In this document: piece by piece, positions 1 through 6,865 of the stretch
Numbering within the stretch: the first letter of the stretch is position 1
How the letters are laid out: the number at the start of each line of letters is the position of its first letter
The notes under the pieces: generated by a model
Database searches by the model: none
Told to the model about the DNA's origin: nothing
The model's input: only the letters and a program-made list of their open reading frames with translations
Translations under genes and position numbers: made by a program
NCBI GenBank assembly: GCA_021798075.1
Contig: JAJZYO010000106.1
Location: 1 to 6,865 of the forward strand
Length of the DNA: 6,865 bases
From: Actinomycetes bacterium
GTDB taxonomy: Bacteria > Actinomycetota > Acidimicrobiia > Acidimicrobiales > Palsa-688
Direction of reading: 5' to 3'

Positions 1-518
1 CGACGGTTTTCCGCCAGTCCGGCCCGGGCACGCTCGGGGCCGTCGCGGTCGGTCACTTCGTAACAAAGCACGGAGCGCACGCCGAGCTCGGAGAGGGCAT
101 CGGCGATCACGTCGAGCGAGCCGTCGATGAAGTTGGGGGAGGCGTGGTGGTCGACCACGGTCGTGGTGCCCGAGAGGAGGGCGTCGAGGCCACCGGAGAG
201 GGCCGAGGCCCGCACCGACTCCTCGTCCAGGGCGCGGTCGAGCCTCCACCAGATCCGCTGCAGGATCTCGGTGAAGTTGGCGGGCGGGGCGAGCGTATAG
301 GCCATGCCCCGCGAGAGCGCCGAGTACAGGTGGTGGTGGGCACAGACGTTGCCGGGGGCTACGAGCGCGCCGCTGCAGTCGTGGCGGGCCGCCCCCTCTG
401 GTGCCCGGCCGAGCGCCGCCACCCGGCCGCCCGAGAGGACCACGTCGCAGTTCGTAACCTCGGGCGGGTCGAGGCTCACGACGACGGTGCCCCCGCACAA
501 CGCTACTGGTCCGCTCAT
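1..518 (-). CDS. ssnA: SsnA-type amidohydrolase, N-terminal 172 codons (runs off left edge)
   Basis: This is the start of a putative metal-dependent aminohydrolase of the SsnA family (amidohydrolase superfamily, TIM barrel); its substrate is not established. The N-terminal beta-sandwich segment (about residues 5-55) leads into PGNVCAHHHLYS, where H61 and H63 form the HxH metal motif that is normally NxHxH. WWRLDRALDEES (90-101) and VVDHHASPNF (121-130) closely match what I recall of E. coli SsnA and are diagnostic for the family. The full protein is usually about 440 aa, so about 60% is missing, including the later metal His/Asp ligands. The ATG overlaps the stop of the upstream PLP enzyme (ATGA), so translation is probably coupled; only a weak purine stretch (GAGCGGGA) precedes it. 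In E. coli, ssnA lies in a selenium-linked molybdenum-hydroxylase cluster (ygfK, xdhD, ygeX and others). Here the neighbours are PLP enzymes instead. The family call is firm and the reaction unknown. Confidence 0.87.
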   Translation of the reverse strand, partial: MSGPVALCGGTVVVSLDPPEVTNCDVVLSGGRVAALGRAPEGAARHDCSGALVAPGNVCAHHHLYSALSRGMAYTLAPPANFTEILQRIWWRLDRALDEESVRASALSGGLDALLSGTTTVVDHHASPNFIDGSLDVIADALSELGVRSVLCYEVTDRDGPERARAGLAENR

Positions 519-1860
519 TCCCGCTCGACCCCGGTGAAGAGCACCGCCACCTTTTCGTCGGGCCGCACAACGCCCTTCGCGACCAGGTCGAGCAGCCCCG
601 CGAGCCCCGAAGTCCCGGTAGCGTCGACGTCGAAGCCCGCCCCCCGGCCGAGCTCGTGCGCCTCTGCCAGCCGCTCCTCGGAGACGACCACGGGACGCCC
701 GCCTGTGCGGAGCATCCCGCTGACCACGGCCAGCCAGTCGTAGGTCTCGTCGTCCAGGATGCCCCCGGCGATGCTCTTCGGCTCGCTCTCCCACGGCCAC
801 ATGAAGCCGGAGCGGTGGCCGGCCGCCTCGCCGAGGGCACGCCCGACGTCCTCCTGGCCCGGGTCTCGGGGAAGGAGCCGGGCAACGCGGTCGTAGGCCC
901 GTTGCAGTGGGTGCCCCCCTTCCGTCTGCACCGTGTGTACCTTCGGCCCTCGCGAGACGGCCCCCAGAGCGGCCGCTTCGGCGAAGCCTTGCACGCACGC
1001 GCTCGCCAGCGCCCCGCCCCCCACTTGGACGACCAGGTGGTCGAGCGCGACCCCATTGTCGGCCAAGTCGGAGACCATCTCGTAAGCCAGGGTCTCCCCG
1101 CCCTCGATGGCGAGGCCGTTCTCGTTGCCCTGGCAGGTGAAGGGGAGCGCGCCGGCGGCCAGTTCCTCGCGAAGGCGGGCGTAGGCGGGGTCGCCGGGCG
1201 TGCCAGGCTCTCGCGCGCAGGTGACCACGTGCGCCCCGAGGTCGCGAAGCCGCGCCACCACCGAGGCGTTGGCGTCGACGGGGACGAACACCTGGAGGCG
1301 CCAGCCGCCCGCGGCGGCGACGACGGCTGCCCCGAGGGCGGCATTGCCGCAACTGGCGATGGCGAGGTCGGGCCGCCGGCCGCGGTCCGACAAGCCGAGC
1401 TGCTCGGCAACTTCGAGGTGGAGGAGCACCCCCATGAGGTGGCGCGCCTTGTGGGAGCCGGAGACGTTGTGGGTCTCGTCCTTCACCCACACGCCCCCGC
1501 CCCCATGGAAGCCGAGAGCTCGGGAAAGTTGTTCGTTTCGTGCGAATGGCGTGGCGCTGAAGCCCCGGCCGTCGACGGCGGCTATGGCGTCGTCCACGCG
1601 CTCCACGAGGGAGACGAAGGCGGCATCGCTCATCCCGCCCGCGGCCGCCCGGTGGTAGCTGTGCAGCAGGTTCCTGTAGCGGACGAAGGGCTCTCCTCCG
1701 GCGGGCCCCGCCGGGAAGCTCACTTGCGCTGGGTCGAGGACGCGGGCCAGCACGTGGTCGACGTCGCCCTCGCCGGCCCGGGGGCAGCGGAAGGGGAACG
1801 GCTCGCCCGCAGCCGGCGAGGCGCCGCAGCCGCAACAGGCGAGGCGGCTCGCCGGCTCGC

Positions 1861-1864
<4 letters not shown>
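515..1864 (-). CDS. Fold-type II PLP enzyme, threonine synthase/ammonia-lyase-like (449 aa)
   Basis: This is a complete cytosolic PLP-dependent enzyme of the tryptophan synthase beta-like (fold II) superfamily, nearest in look to threonine synthase and diaminopropionate ammonia-lyase-like lyases. The Schiff-base lysine is K139 in [10 protein letters not shown]. The cofactor asparagine lies in SCGNAALG (N174), the phosphate-binding glycine loop is VGGGALA (281-287), and a conserved Ser/Thr loop is TGTSGLAG (416-423). The N-terminus has C10, C13 and C27 in a zinc-ribbon-like arrangement seen in some threonine synthases, but a fourth cysteine is not obvious. Start: the ATG at 1864 overlaps the previous stop as ATGA, and its stop overlaps the ssnA start in the same way. 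The reading frame stays open far upstream (to 3898), but that part is out of frame over the preceding genes and is not coding. The likely chemistry is beta-elimination/replacement or deamination of an amino acid. The substrate is unknown, and homoserine-phosphate activity should not be assumed. Confidence 0.88.
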
Positions 1865-3387
<1,523 letters not shown>

Positions 3388-3397
3388 ATGTCCAGAT

Positions 3398-3402
3398 CTC
3401 CT
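3398..3402 (-). promoter_or_regulatory. Ribosome binding site of the 508-aa PLP enzyme
   Basis: AGGAG on the minus strand lies 10 nt before the ATG at 3387, inside the 30-bp gap after the aminotransferase stop. It supports this start and shows that this gene is translated from its own site, whereas the two downstream genes rely on stop/start overlaps. Confidence 0.6.
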
Positions 3403-3417
3403 GAGTCGGGGGGGCGA

Positions 3418-4596
3418 CTATACCTTTGCGGCTATCTTGCTGCAGAAGCCCTCGATGGACGTGAGCGCCGTTTCGATGTTGTCGACCGAGTTGGCGTAGG
3501 AGAAGCGCAGGTACCCCTCGCCCCACGAGCCAAAGGCGGTACCCGACAAGCAAGCGACGCCGGCCTCGTCGAGGAGGAGGGAGGCGAGCACCGACGAGGG
3601 CATCCCGAACGCCTTCACATTGGGGAAGACGTAAAACGCCCCCCTCGGGGTGGCGCACGACATCCCGGGGATGCGGTTCAGCCCTTCGACGATCACGTCG
3701 CGCCTCTTTTGGAACTCGGCCGTCATTTCCTCGACCGGCTCCCACGGCCCCTCCAGGGCGGCTATGGCCGCGTCCTGACTGAACGCCGAGGTGCAAGAGA
3801 CGGAGTTGACGACCAGGCGTGTCACCGGCTCGACCAGGTCGGGCGGCAGCACCCCGAAGCCGAGCCGCCACCCGGTCATGGCGAAGGCCTTCGACCACCC
3901 GTCGAGCAAGACGGTGCGCTCGGCCATGCCGTCGAAGTCCAGGACACTCACGTGGCCCTCGTCGTAGCGGGTCGCCCAGTAGACCTCGTCCGAGAGCACC
4001 GTCAGGTCGTGGCGGAGGGCGACCTCGGCGATCGCCTCGCAGTCGCTCCGGGTGAGGGCGCTGCCGCAGGGGTTGTGCGGAGAATTGAGTATGAGCAACT
4101 TGGTACGCGGGGTGACGAGGCGCTCGACCTCTTCGGGGTCGACCCGGAACTCGTTCTCCTCACGGAGCGGCACCGGGACCGGGACCGCCCCCGAGAAGGC
4201 GGCGATCGACTCGTACATGGGGAACCCCGGGTCGGGGAACAGGACCTCGTCGCCTTCCTCGCAGAGGGCCAGGATCGTATAGAACATGATCGGCTTCGCC
4301 CCCGGCGTGACTACCACCCTGTCCGGGGGGGCCTTCATCCTCCCCTTGCGCTCCAGGTAGGAGCTCACGGCCTCCCGCACCCGGAGGGTCCCCGCGGCCG
4401 GCACGTAGTGGGTGTGCCCGGCACGGAGGCCCGCTTCGGCGGCTTCGACGATGTGCGCCGGCGTGGGGAAGTCCGGCTCACCGATCTCCAAGTGGACGAC
4501 CTTGCGCCCCGTCCGCTCCAAGGCTTGCGCCTGGGCGAGCACGGCAAAGGCCGACTCGGTCCCGAGGCGCGCCATCCTCGACGCTAATTTTGCCAT
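3418..4596 (-). CDS. Class I/II PLP aminotransferase (aspartate aminotransferase-like)
   Basis: This is a cytosolic fold-type I aminotransferase that would transfer an amino group between an amino acid and a 2-oxo acid. Numbering from the GTG at 4602 (394 aa): EIGEPDF (39-45) at the substrate entrance, TPGAKP (99-104) for the PLP phosphate, NSPHNPCG (173-180, N177), LSDEVYW with D205 and Y208, the Schiff-base lysine K238 in DGWSKAF, R246 in TGWRLG, and R366 in YLRFSY, the usual carboxylate-binding arginine. The length is normal for the family. Two starts are possible: GTG at 4602, directly after an in-frame TGA, or ATG at 4596 (392 aa). Neither has a good Shine-Dalgarno, so coupling to a short upstream ORF is possible. 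I use the ATG. It is the first enzyme gene of the leftward operon; the next gene starts 30 bp after its TAG. The amino donor specificity is unknown. Confidence 0.93.
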   Translation of the reverse strand: MAKLASRMARLGTESAFAVLAQAQALERTGRKVVHLEIGEPDFPTPAHIVEAAEAGLRAGHTHYVPAAGTLRVREAVSSYLERKGRMKAPPDRVVVTPGAKPIMFYTILALCEEGDEVLFPDPGFPMYESIAAFSGAVPVPVPLREENEFRVDPEEVERLVTPRTKLLILNSPHNPCGSALTRSDCEAIAEVALRHDLTVLSDEVYWATRYDEGHVSVLDFDGMAERTVLLDGWSKAFAMTGWRLGFGVLPPDLVEPVTRLVVNSVSCTSAFSQDAAIAALEGPWEPVEEMTAEFQKRRDVIVEGLNRIPGMSCATPRGAFYVFPNVKAFGMPSSVLASLLLDEAGVACLSGTAFGSWGEGYLRFSYANSVDNIETALTSIEGFCSKIAAKV

Positions 4597-4602
4597 TACC
4601 AC

Positions 4603-4641
4603 TCAGGGGGCGCGGTTACCGAGAAGAGCCCGGCTCCCCAT
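4603..4641 (-). other. Possible 12-codon upstream ORF abutting the aminotransferase start
   Basis: On the minus strand GAGGAGG sits directly against an ATG at 4641. It opens a 12-codon ORF (MGSRALLGNRAP) whose TGA ends at 4603, so the next codon is the GTG at 4602, in the same frame as the aminotransferase. The Shine-Dalgarno is very strong, but its gap to this ATG is unusually short. The aminotransferase itself lacks a good site, so terminating ribosomes may re-initiate at the GTG/ATG. Coding status is uncertain. Confidence 0.3.
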
Positions 4642-4651
4642 CCTCCTCTCA

Positions 4652-4714
4652 CTACGTGCCGGCAGTTTTCCCGTACGCCGCTTGCCACCCCAGAGCTCGC
4701 AGGTCGTCGGGCAC
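4652..4714 (-). pseudogene. 20-codon leader ORF or decayed copy of the gntR 5' end
   Basis: A GTG at 4714 opens 20 codons reading MPDDLRALGWQAAYGKTAGT, then TAG. The first nine codons resemble the gntR start (MSDDLQVLG): 19 of 27 bases match by eye, including an identical GACGACCTG block. A -10-like TACAGT lies 7 nt before this GTG, just as TATACT lies 8 nt before the gntR GTG. After codon 9 the similarity is lost. It is either a remnant of a duplicated gntR promoter and start, or a retained leaderless leader peptide ahead of the aminotransferase operon. Confidence 0.45.
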
Positions 4715-4717
4715 GGC
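4699..4717. repeat. Start-codon repeat block, left copy (partner 5603-5621)
   Basis: This 19-bp block matches 5603-5621 at 17 positions. In each copy it covers a minus-strand GTG start and the next few codons. Together with the 26-bp block in the same order and orientation, it shows that the whole promoter/start region was duplicated, with about 14 bp less spacer in this copy. Confidence 0.75.
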
Positions 4718-4721
4718 CCCT

Positions 4722-4750
4722 ACTGTAGCACAGGCTACGAGCGTCGTCAG
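4722..4750 (-). promoter_or_regulatory. Candidate promoter of the aminotransferase-PLP-PLP-ssnA operon
   Basis: On the minus strand, CTGACG (4750-4745) and TACAGT (4727-4722) are spaced by 17 bp and resemble sigma-70-type -35 and -10 boxes (about 4 of 6 matches each). The predicted start would be near the GTG at 4714, giving a leader of about 110 nt before the aminotransferase. The -35 lies inside the left copy of the 26-bp direct repeat, so a protein bound there would affect this promoter. Confidence 0.4.
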
Positions 4751-4767
4751 ACGAGACTTGACAGTTG
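4742..4767. repeat. 26-bp direct repeat, left copy (partner 5660-5685)
   Basis: The 26 bp match 5660-5685 at 24 positions by eye, in the same orientation. The core is ACTTGACAGTTG. The copies lie on either side of gntR, 918 bp apart. Here the element overlaps the -35 of the leftward operon promoter. The DNA between the shared blocks has diverged and changed length, so retention of this part suggests a binding site, although recent duplication is an alternative. Confidence 0.85.
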
Positions 4768-4817
4768 ACTAACGACTTGCGGAAGCAGGCCGAAGGCCAC
4801 AAGGGGCACCGGCCGAA

Positions 4818-5618
4818 TCAAAAACTCTTCCGCCTGCGCAAAAAGTACCTGACCTTCTCCGGCAGGAGCCACGATCGGCTCCAGCTGAGGATCCTCCCTG
4901 AACTGGTGCACGTAAACTCGTTCATATGGAGGGCAGGCGATCCCCTCCGCACCCCAAGGCGAGTAGCAATGTCTTTCCCGAGAGCCACCGGGACGATCTC
5001 GCTGTCAGAGTACTCCACCTGCGTTTCAGGGTGTGCTAACAACACGTCCAGCACGGACCCATCGAACTCCCTTCTGATTACGGAGAAGGGGAGAACACCC
5101 TCGGTCACATAGTCGACGATCCACCCTATACGCACCCCCGTCGACACCTTTACGCGCCGCGTTACCAACGCCTCGGTCCCGGGCTTGACCCCAAGGGTGG
5201 CAGCAGTCATCGCGTCGAGGTTGACAGTCTCGAACTCGAGGTCGGCAGTCTCGACTACACAGCCCTGTGACGCCCCGAGGTTGTCGAACGAGCGAAGCTG
5301 GTCGATACCAGAGTGGTTGACGTGAGGACGGGGGAGGACCAATGAGCCACGCCCGTGACGTGTCGTGATGTACCCGGTTTCTTGCAGGCTCCGCAGGGCA
5401 GCGCGAACTGTGACGCGTGAGGCGCCGTAGCGCTCACACAAGGCAGCTTCTGTTGGAAGTGAGTCGCCCTCGGGGACCTCTCCACTCAAAAGTAGTTCCC
5501 GTATGATCGCGTCACGGAGCTCGTCCGTCAGCGGACGGCGGCGCTGGCCCGGGGTGGGTGCCCACACCGACGACGGGCCGGTCCTCGGCGTCCCTAAGAC
5601 CTGCAGGTCGTCCGACAC
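4818..5618 (-). CDS. GntR-family transcriptional regulator, HutC/UTRA type (266 aa)
   Basis: This is a DNA-binding repressor or activator of the GntR family. Residues 28-95 form the winged helix: LTDELRDAIIRELLLSG, then the typical LPTEAALCERYGASRVTVR with recognition helix around 66-82, and the wing HGRGSLVLPRP. Residues about 103-260 have the pattern of a UTRA ligand-binding domain, including VTRRVKV, DYVTEGVLP, and an EF/SWSRSWLLPEKVRYF ending typical of HutC members. The length of 266 aa is normal. Start: the frame is open to 5927, but that is antisense to the transketolase gene. The GTG at 5618 is chosen because TATACT ends 8 nt upstream, implying a leaderless or nearly leaderless mRNA, and because the 5' block is duplicated at 4714. 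GC is visibly lower than in neighbouring genes (about 58-62% in lines counted by hand, against 72% in a transketolase line). It probably regulates itself and both flanking units; the ligand is unknown. Confidence 0.92.
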   Translation of the reverse strand: MSDDLQVLGTPRTGPSSVWAPTPGQRRRPLTDELRDAIIRELLLSGEVPEGDSLPTEAALCERYGASRVTVRAALRSLQETGYITTRHGRGSLVLPRPHVNHSGIDQLRSFDNLGASQGCVVETADLEFETVNLDAMTAATLGVKPGTEALVTRRVKVSTGVRIGWIVDYVTEGVLPFSVIRREFDGSVLDVLLAHPETQVEYSDSEIVPVALGKDIATRLGVRRGSPALHMNEFTCTSSGRILSWSRSWLLPEKVRYFLRRRKSF

Positions 5619-5621
5619 GGC
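5603..5621. repeat. Start-codon repeat block, right copy (partner 4699-4717)
   Basis: This block matches 4699-4717 at 17 of 19 positions and covers the gntR GTG. It also contains GTCGTCCGACAC (5607-5618), which agrees at 10 of 12 positions with the palindromic operator candidate at 5682. An autoregulatory site over the gntR start codon is therefore conceivable. Confidence 0.7.
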
Positions 5622-5626
5622 TACCG

Positions 5627-5632
5627 AGTATA
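5627..5632 (-). promoter_or_regulatory. gntR -10 box (TATACT), leaderless start
   Basis: TATACT on the minus strand matches the TATAAT consensus at 5 of 6 positions and ends 8 nt before the gntR GTG, so transcription should begin at or within a base or two of the start codon. No good -35 is seen 16-18 bp upstream (ACAGCC or CACAGC), which suggests a weak or regulated promoter. Confidence 0.55.
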
Positions 5633-5659
5633 GCCCCCTATTACGGCAAGGCTGTGGAC

Positions 5660-5685
5660 CGTCGACAGACGAAACTTGACAGTTG
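5660..5685. repeat. 26-bp direct repeat, right copy (partner 4742-4767)
   Basis: This copy lies in the divergent gntR/transketolase region. It contains TTGACA (5676-5681), the candidate rightward -35, and a 12-bp dyad AACTTGACAGTT with AACT/AGTT arms (5673-5684). In the left copy one arm base differs (GACT). Near-identity to the left copy makes it the best candidate for a shared GntR binding site. Confidence 0.85.
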
Positions 5686-5705
5686 TCCGACAACAATGGT
5701 AGACC
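5676..5705 (+). promoter_or_regulatory. Candidate promoter of the transketolase gene
   Basis: TTGACA (5676-5681) is a perfect -35 consensus. The only -10 candidates at allowed spacing are poor: GTAGAC at 17 bp or TAGACC at 18 bp. If used, the start would be near 5711, only about 10 nt before the ATG. The palindrome at 5682-5694 fills the spacer, as expected for a repressed promoter. Confidence 0.35.
5682..5694. promoter_or_regulatory. Candidate GntR operator: 13-bp palindrome GTTGTCCGACAAC
   Basis: This is a perfect inverted repeat with 6-bp arms (GTTGTC/GACAAC) around one central C. It overlaps the end of the 26-bp repeat and sits just after the transketolase -35. GntR-family operators are typically short palindromes with GT...AC half-sites, which this fits. 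The left copy of the region keeps only 10 of 14 bases here (AGTTGACTAACGAC), so the palindrome is intact only on this side. Confidence 0.5.
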
Positions 5706-5710
5706 CAGCT

Positions 5711-5715
5711 GGAGG
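5711..5715 (+). promoter_or_regulatory. Ribosome binding site of the transketolase gene
   Basis: GGAGG ends 5 nt before the ATG at 5721. It fixes this start against the next in-frame ATG (codon 70, within the conserved domain). Confidence 0.75.
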
Positions 5716-5720
5716 TTCGA

Positions 5721-6865
5721 ATGACAGCGACATCGGGGCTTTCGCTCCTCGGAGGAGCCGGCCGGGGCGGCACGGCCAGCGAAGCGGAGGTGAGGCGCCT
5801 GCTCGCCGCCGCCGAGCCCGACTTCGCCCGCTACGAGGTGCTGAAGGACCTGGTCGACGAGTGCATCGACCTCTCCCTCAACTACCGCCAGAGCGGGCAC
5901 CCCGGCGGGTCTCGCTCCAAGGTCCACATGCTGCTCGCCCTGGCCCTGTCGGGCGCGATGAGGTGGGACCTACGCCGGCCGTGGCTGCGCTTCTCGGACC
6001 GCTTCGTGCTTTCTGCCGGGCACACGGTGCCGCTCGTCTACGCCACGCTCGCAGTTTTCAACGAGGCCCTTCGCGCCCGCCACGAGCAGAGCCCCGAGGA
6101 GCGCTACGCGTTCCCCGAGCACGGCCGCTTCGCCCTCACCTGGGAGATGTTGCCCAAGCTGCGCCACCGGGGCGGCCTGCCGGGCCACGCCGAGATGGCC
6201 GGCCGGAGCATGTTCTTGAAGTACAACACCGGCCCTTCCGGGCACGGTCTCGGGCCGGCGGTCGGCGAAGCCCTGGCGCTGCGCTTGGCCGGGGCCGAGG
6301 AGGTGAAGGTCTTCGTCGTGGAAGGGGAGGGGGGCCTCACCCCGGGAGGCGCCCACGAGGCGAAGAACACCGCCTGGGGGCTCGGGCTGTCCAACTTGGT
6401 CTTCCTCGTCGACTGGAACGACTACGGTATCGACCCCCGGCCCGCCTCCTCCGTGGTCGCCGGCGCACCCGTGGACTGGTTCGCGCCATACGGGTGGAGG
6501 GTCACCGGCACCGAGCACGGCTCCGAATGGGCGCAGGTGACGCGGGCGGTCCTCGACGCCGCCTGCGGGGCCAACCCCGACCAGCTCCCGAGCATGGCCT
6601 GGTTCAAGACGAGGAAGGGGCGCGGCTACGGCAAGTACGACGCTCAGAGCCACGGCGTGCCCTGGCCGGCAAACTGCGAGCAGTTCTGGGCCGTGCGGAA
6701 GGGGTTCATGGACCGCTACGGCGTCGAGTACGAGGGCGTGGACGAGCCGGTGCCCGCCACGCCCGAGGCTCGCCTCGCCCAGGAAGAGGCCAACTTGCGG
6801 GTGGTGATGGAGGTGCTGCGCGGCGCCGACGGCCTCGTCGAGTGGCTCTCGGACCGCCTCGTCGC
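5721..6865 (+). CDS. Transketolase-like ThDP enzyme, N-terminal 381 codons (runs off right edge)
   Basis: This is the N-terminal ThDP/pyrophosphate-binding part of a transketolase-family enzyme, which moves two-carbon ketol units between sugar phosphates or related acceptors. Landmarks: an N-terminal extension (1-45); SGHPGG (58-63, H60) and SAGH (98-101, H101), matching transketolase substrate/cofactor histidines; TGPSGHGLG (170-178), where many transketolases have GPLGQG; the metal/ThDP motif GEGGLTPGG beginning at 202 and ending VDWN (N233); and SHGVPW (310-315). E203 replaces the usual Asp of GDG, but its 30-residue spacing to N233 equals that in yeast transketolase (D157 to N187). The pyrimidine-binding and C-terminal domains lie beyond the window. 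It is read divergently from gntR behind a GGAGG site. It is not typical housekeeping transketolase or DXS in its motifs; a specialised catabolic role is inferred from context. Confidence 0.88.
   Translation, partial: MTATSGLSLLGGAGRGGTASEAEVRRLLAAAEPDFARYEVLKDLVDECIDLSLNYRQSGHPGGSRSKVHMLLALALSGAMRWDLRRPWLRFSDRFVLSAGHTVPLVYATLAVFNEALRARHEQSPEERYAFPEHGRFALTWEMLPKLRHRGGLPGHAEMAGRSMFLKYNTGPSGHGLGPAVGEALALRLAGAEEVKVFVVEGEGGLTPGGAHEAKNTAWGLGLSNLVFLVDWNDYGIDPRPASSVVAGAPVDWFAPYGWRVTGTEHGSEWAQVTRAVLDAACGANPDQLPSMAWFKTRKGRGYGKYDAQSHGVPWPANCEQFWAVRKGFMDRYGVEYEGVDEPVPATPEARLAQEEANLRVVMEVLRGADGLVEWLSDRLV

Larger units (their letters stand above)
4603..4817. other. 215-bp region between gntR and the aminotransferase gene
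   Basis: From right to left this stretch holds: the gntR 3' side with a small 4-bp-stem hairpin (4788-4798) without a U-tract; the left 26-bp repeat copy; a candidate leftward promoter; a 20-codon gntR-start-like ORF; and a 12-codon ORF ending at the aminotransferase start. No longer gene is supported. A convincing rho-independent terminator for gntR was not found, so read-through from gntR into the operon is possible. Confidence 0.7.
5619..5720. other. Divergent control region between gntR and the transketolase gene
   Basis: The 102 bp carry the gntR -10, the 26-bp repeat, the palindromic operator candidate and the transketolase -35 and ribosome binding site. A single bound regulator could control both directions. 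Confidence 0.7.

Noticed and set aside
3388..4587. 399-codon plus-strand ORF
   Set aside because: It mirrors the aminotransferase gene, whose motifs are complete; no ribosome site or family features were seen.
4603..4605. TGA before the aminotransferase as a selenocysteine codon
   Set aside because: No SECIS-like structure was recognised, fold-type I aminotransferases need no Sec at the N-terminus, and GTG/ATG starts follow directly.
4788..4798. Small hairpin GGCC-GAA-GGCC after gntR as a terminator
   Set aside because: The stem is only 4 bp with a 3-nt loop and no T-run follows on the minus strand.
4779..4833. Inverted repeat GCGGAAG / CTTCCGC around the gntR stop
   Set aside because: The 7-bp arms are 41 nt apart with no colinear extension, which is expected by chance in this composition.
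5619..5927. N-terminal extension of the regulator to an ATG at 5927
   Set aside because: It would run antisense through the start of the transketolase gene and across both promoters. The winged helix begins well after the GTG at 5618.
5970..6653. 227-codon minus-strand ORF
   Set aside because: It is antisense to the transketolase coding region, which carries all expected motifs in order.

Overview
The window is GC-rich bacterial DNA with third-position G/C bias, ATGA gene overlaps, GTG starts and at least one probable leaderless promoter. This fits a high-GC actinobacterium. The assignment rests on composition and gene style only, and no taxonomic marker gene is present.

Layout. A leftward operon fills positions 4596 down to 1. 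It holds a class I/II aminotransferase, two different fold-type II PLP enzymes back to back, and the first 172 codons of an SsnA-type amidohydrolase that runs off the left edge. The last three genes are joined by 4-bp ATGA overlaps, and a 30-bp gap separates the aminotransferase from the first of them. Upstream is a 215-bp leader/promoter region (4603-4817), then a leftward GntR/HutC-type regulator (4818-5618). A 102-bp divergent control region (5619-5720) follows, then a rightward transketolase-like gene (5721 to the right edge, incomplete). No tRNA, rRNA, CRISPR array or transposase was seen.

How it may work together. Near-copies of one control sequence (24 of 26 bp identical by eye) lie upstream of the aminotransferase operon and between gntR and the transketolase gene, on either side of gntR. 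A second shared block (17 of 19 bp) covers the gntR start codon and, in the other copy, the start of a 20-codon remnant or leader ORF. The simplest reading is that the GntR protein controls itself, the transketolase gene and the four-gene operon through this shared element. The enzyme set (transamination, two PLP lyase-type steps, an amidohydrolase and a ThDP ketol transfer) suggests catabolism of a nitrogen-containing small molecule. The substrate cannot be read from the sequence. In E. coli, SsnA belongs to a selenium/molybdenum-hydroxylase-linked cluster; none of those partner genes is visible here.

Most notable: the duplicated control module flanking gntR, the unusual gene combination, a three-unit in-frame 15-bp repeat inside one PLP enzyme, and a GEG (not GDG) ThDP motif in the transketolase.
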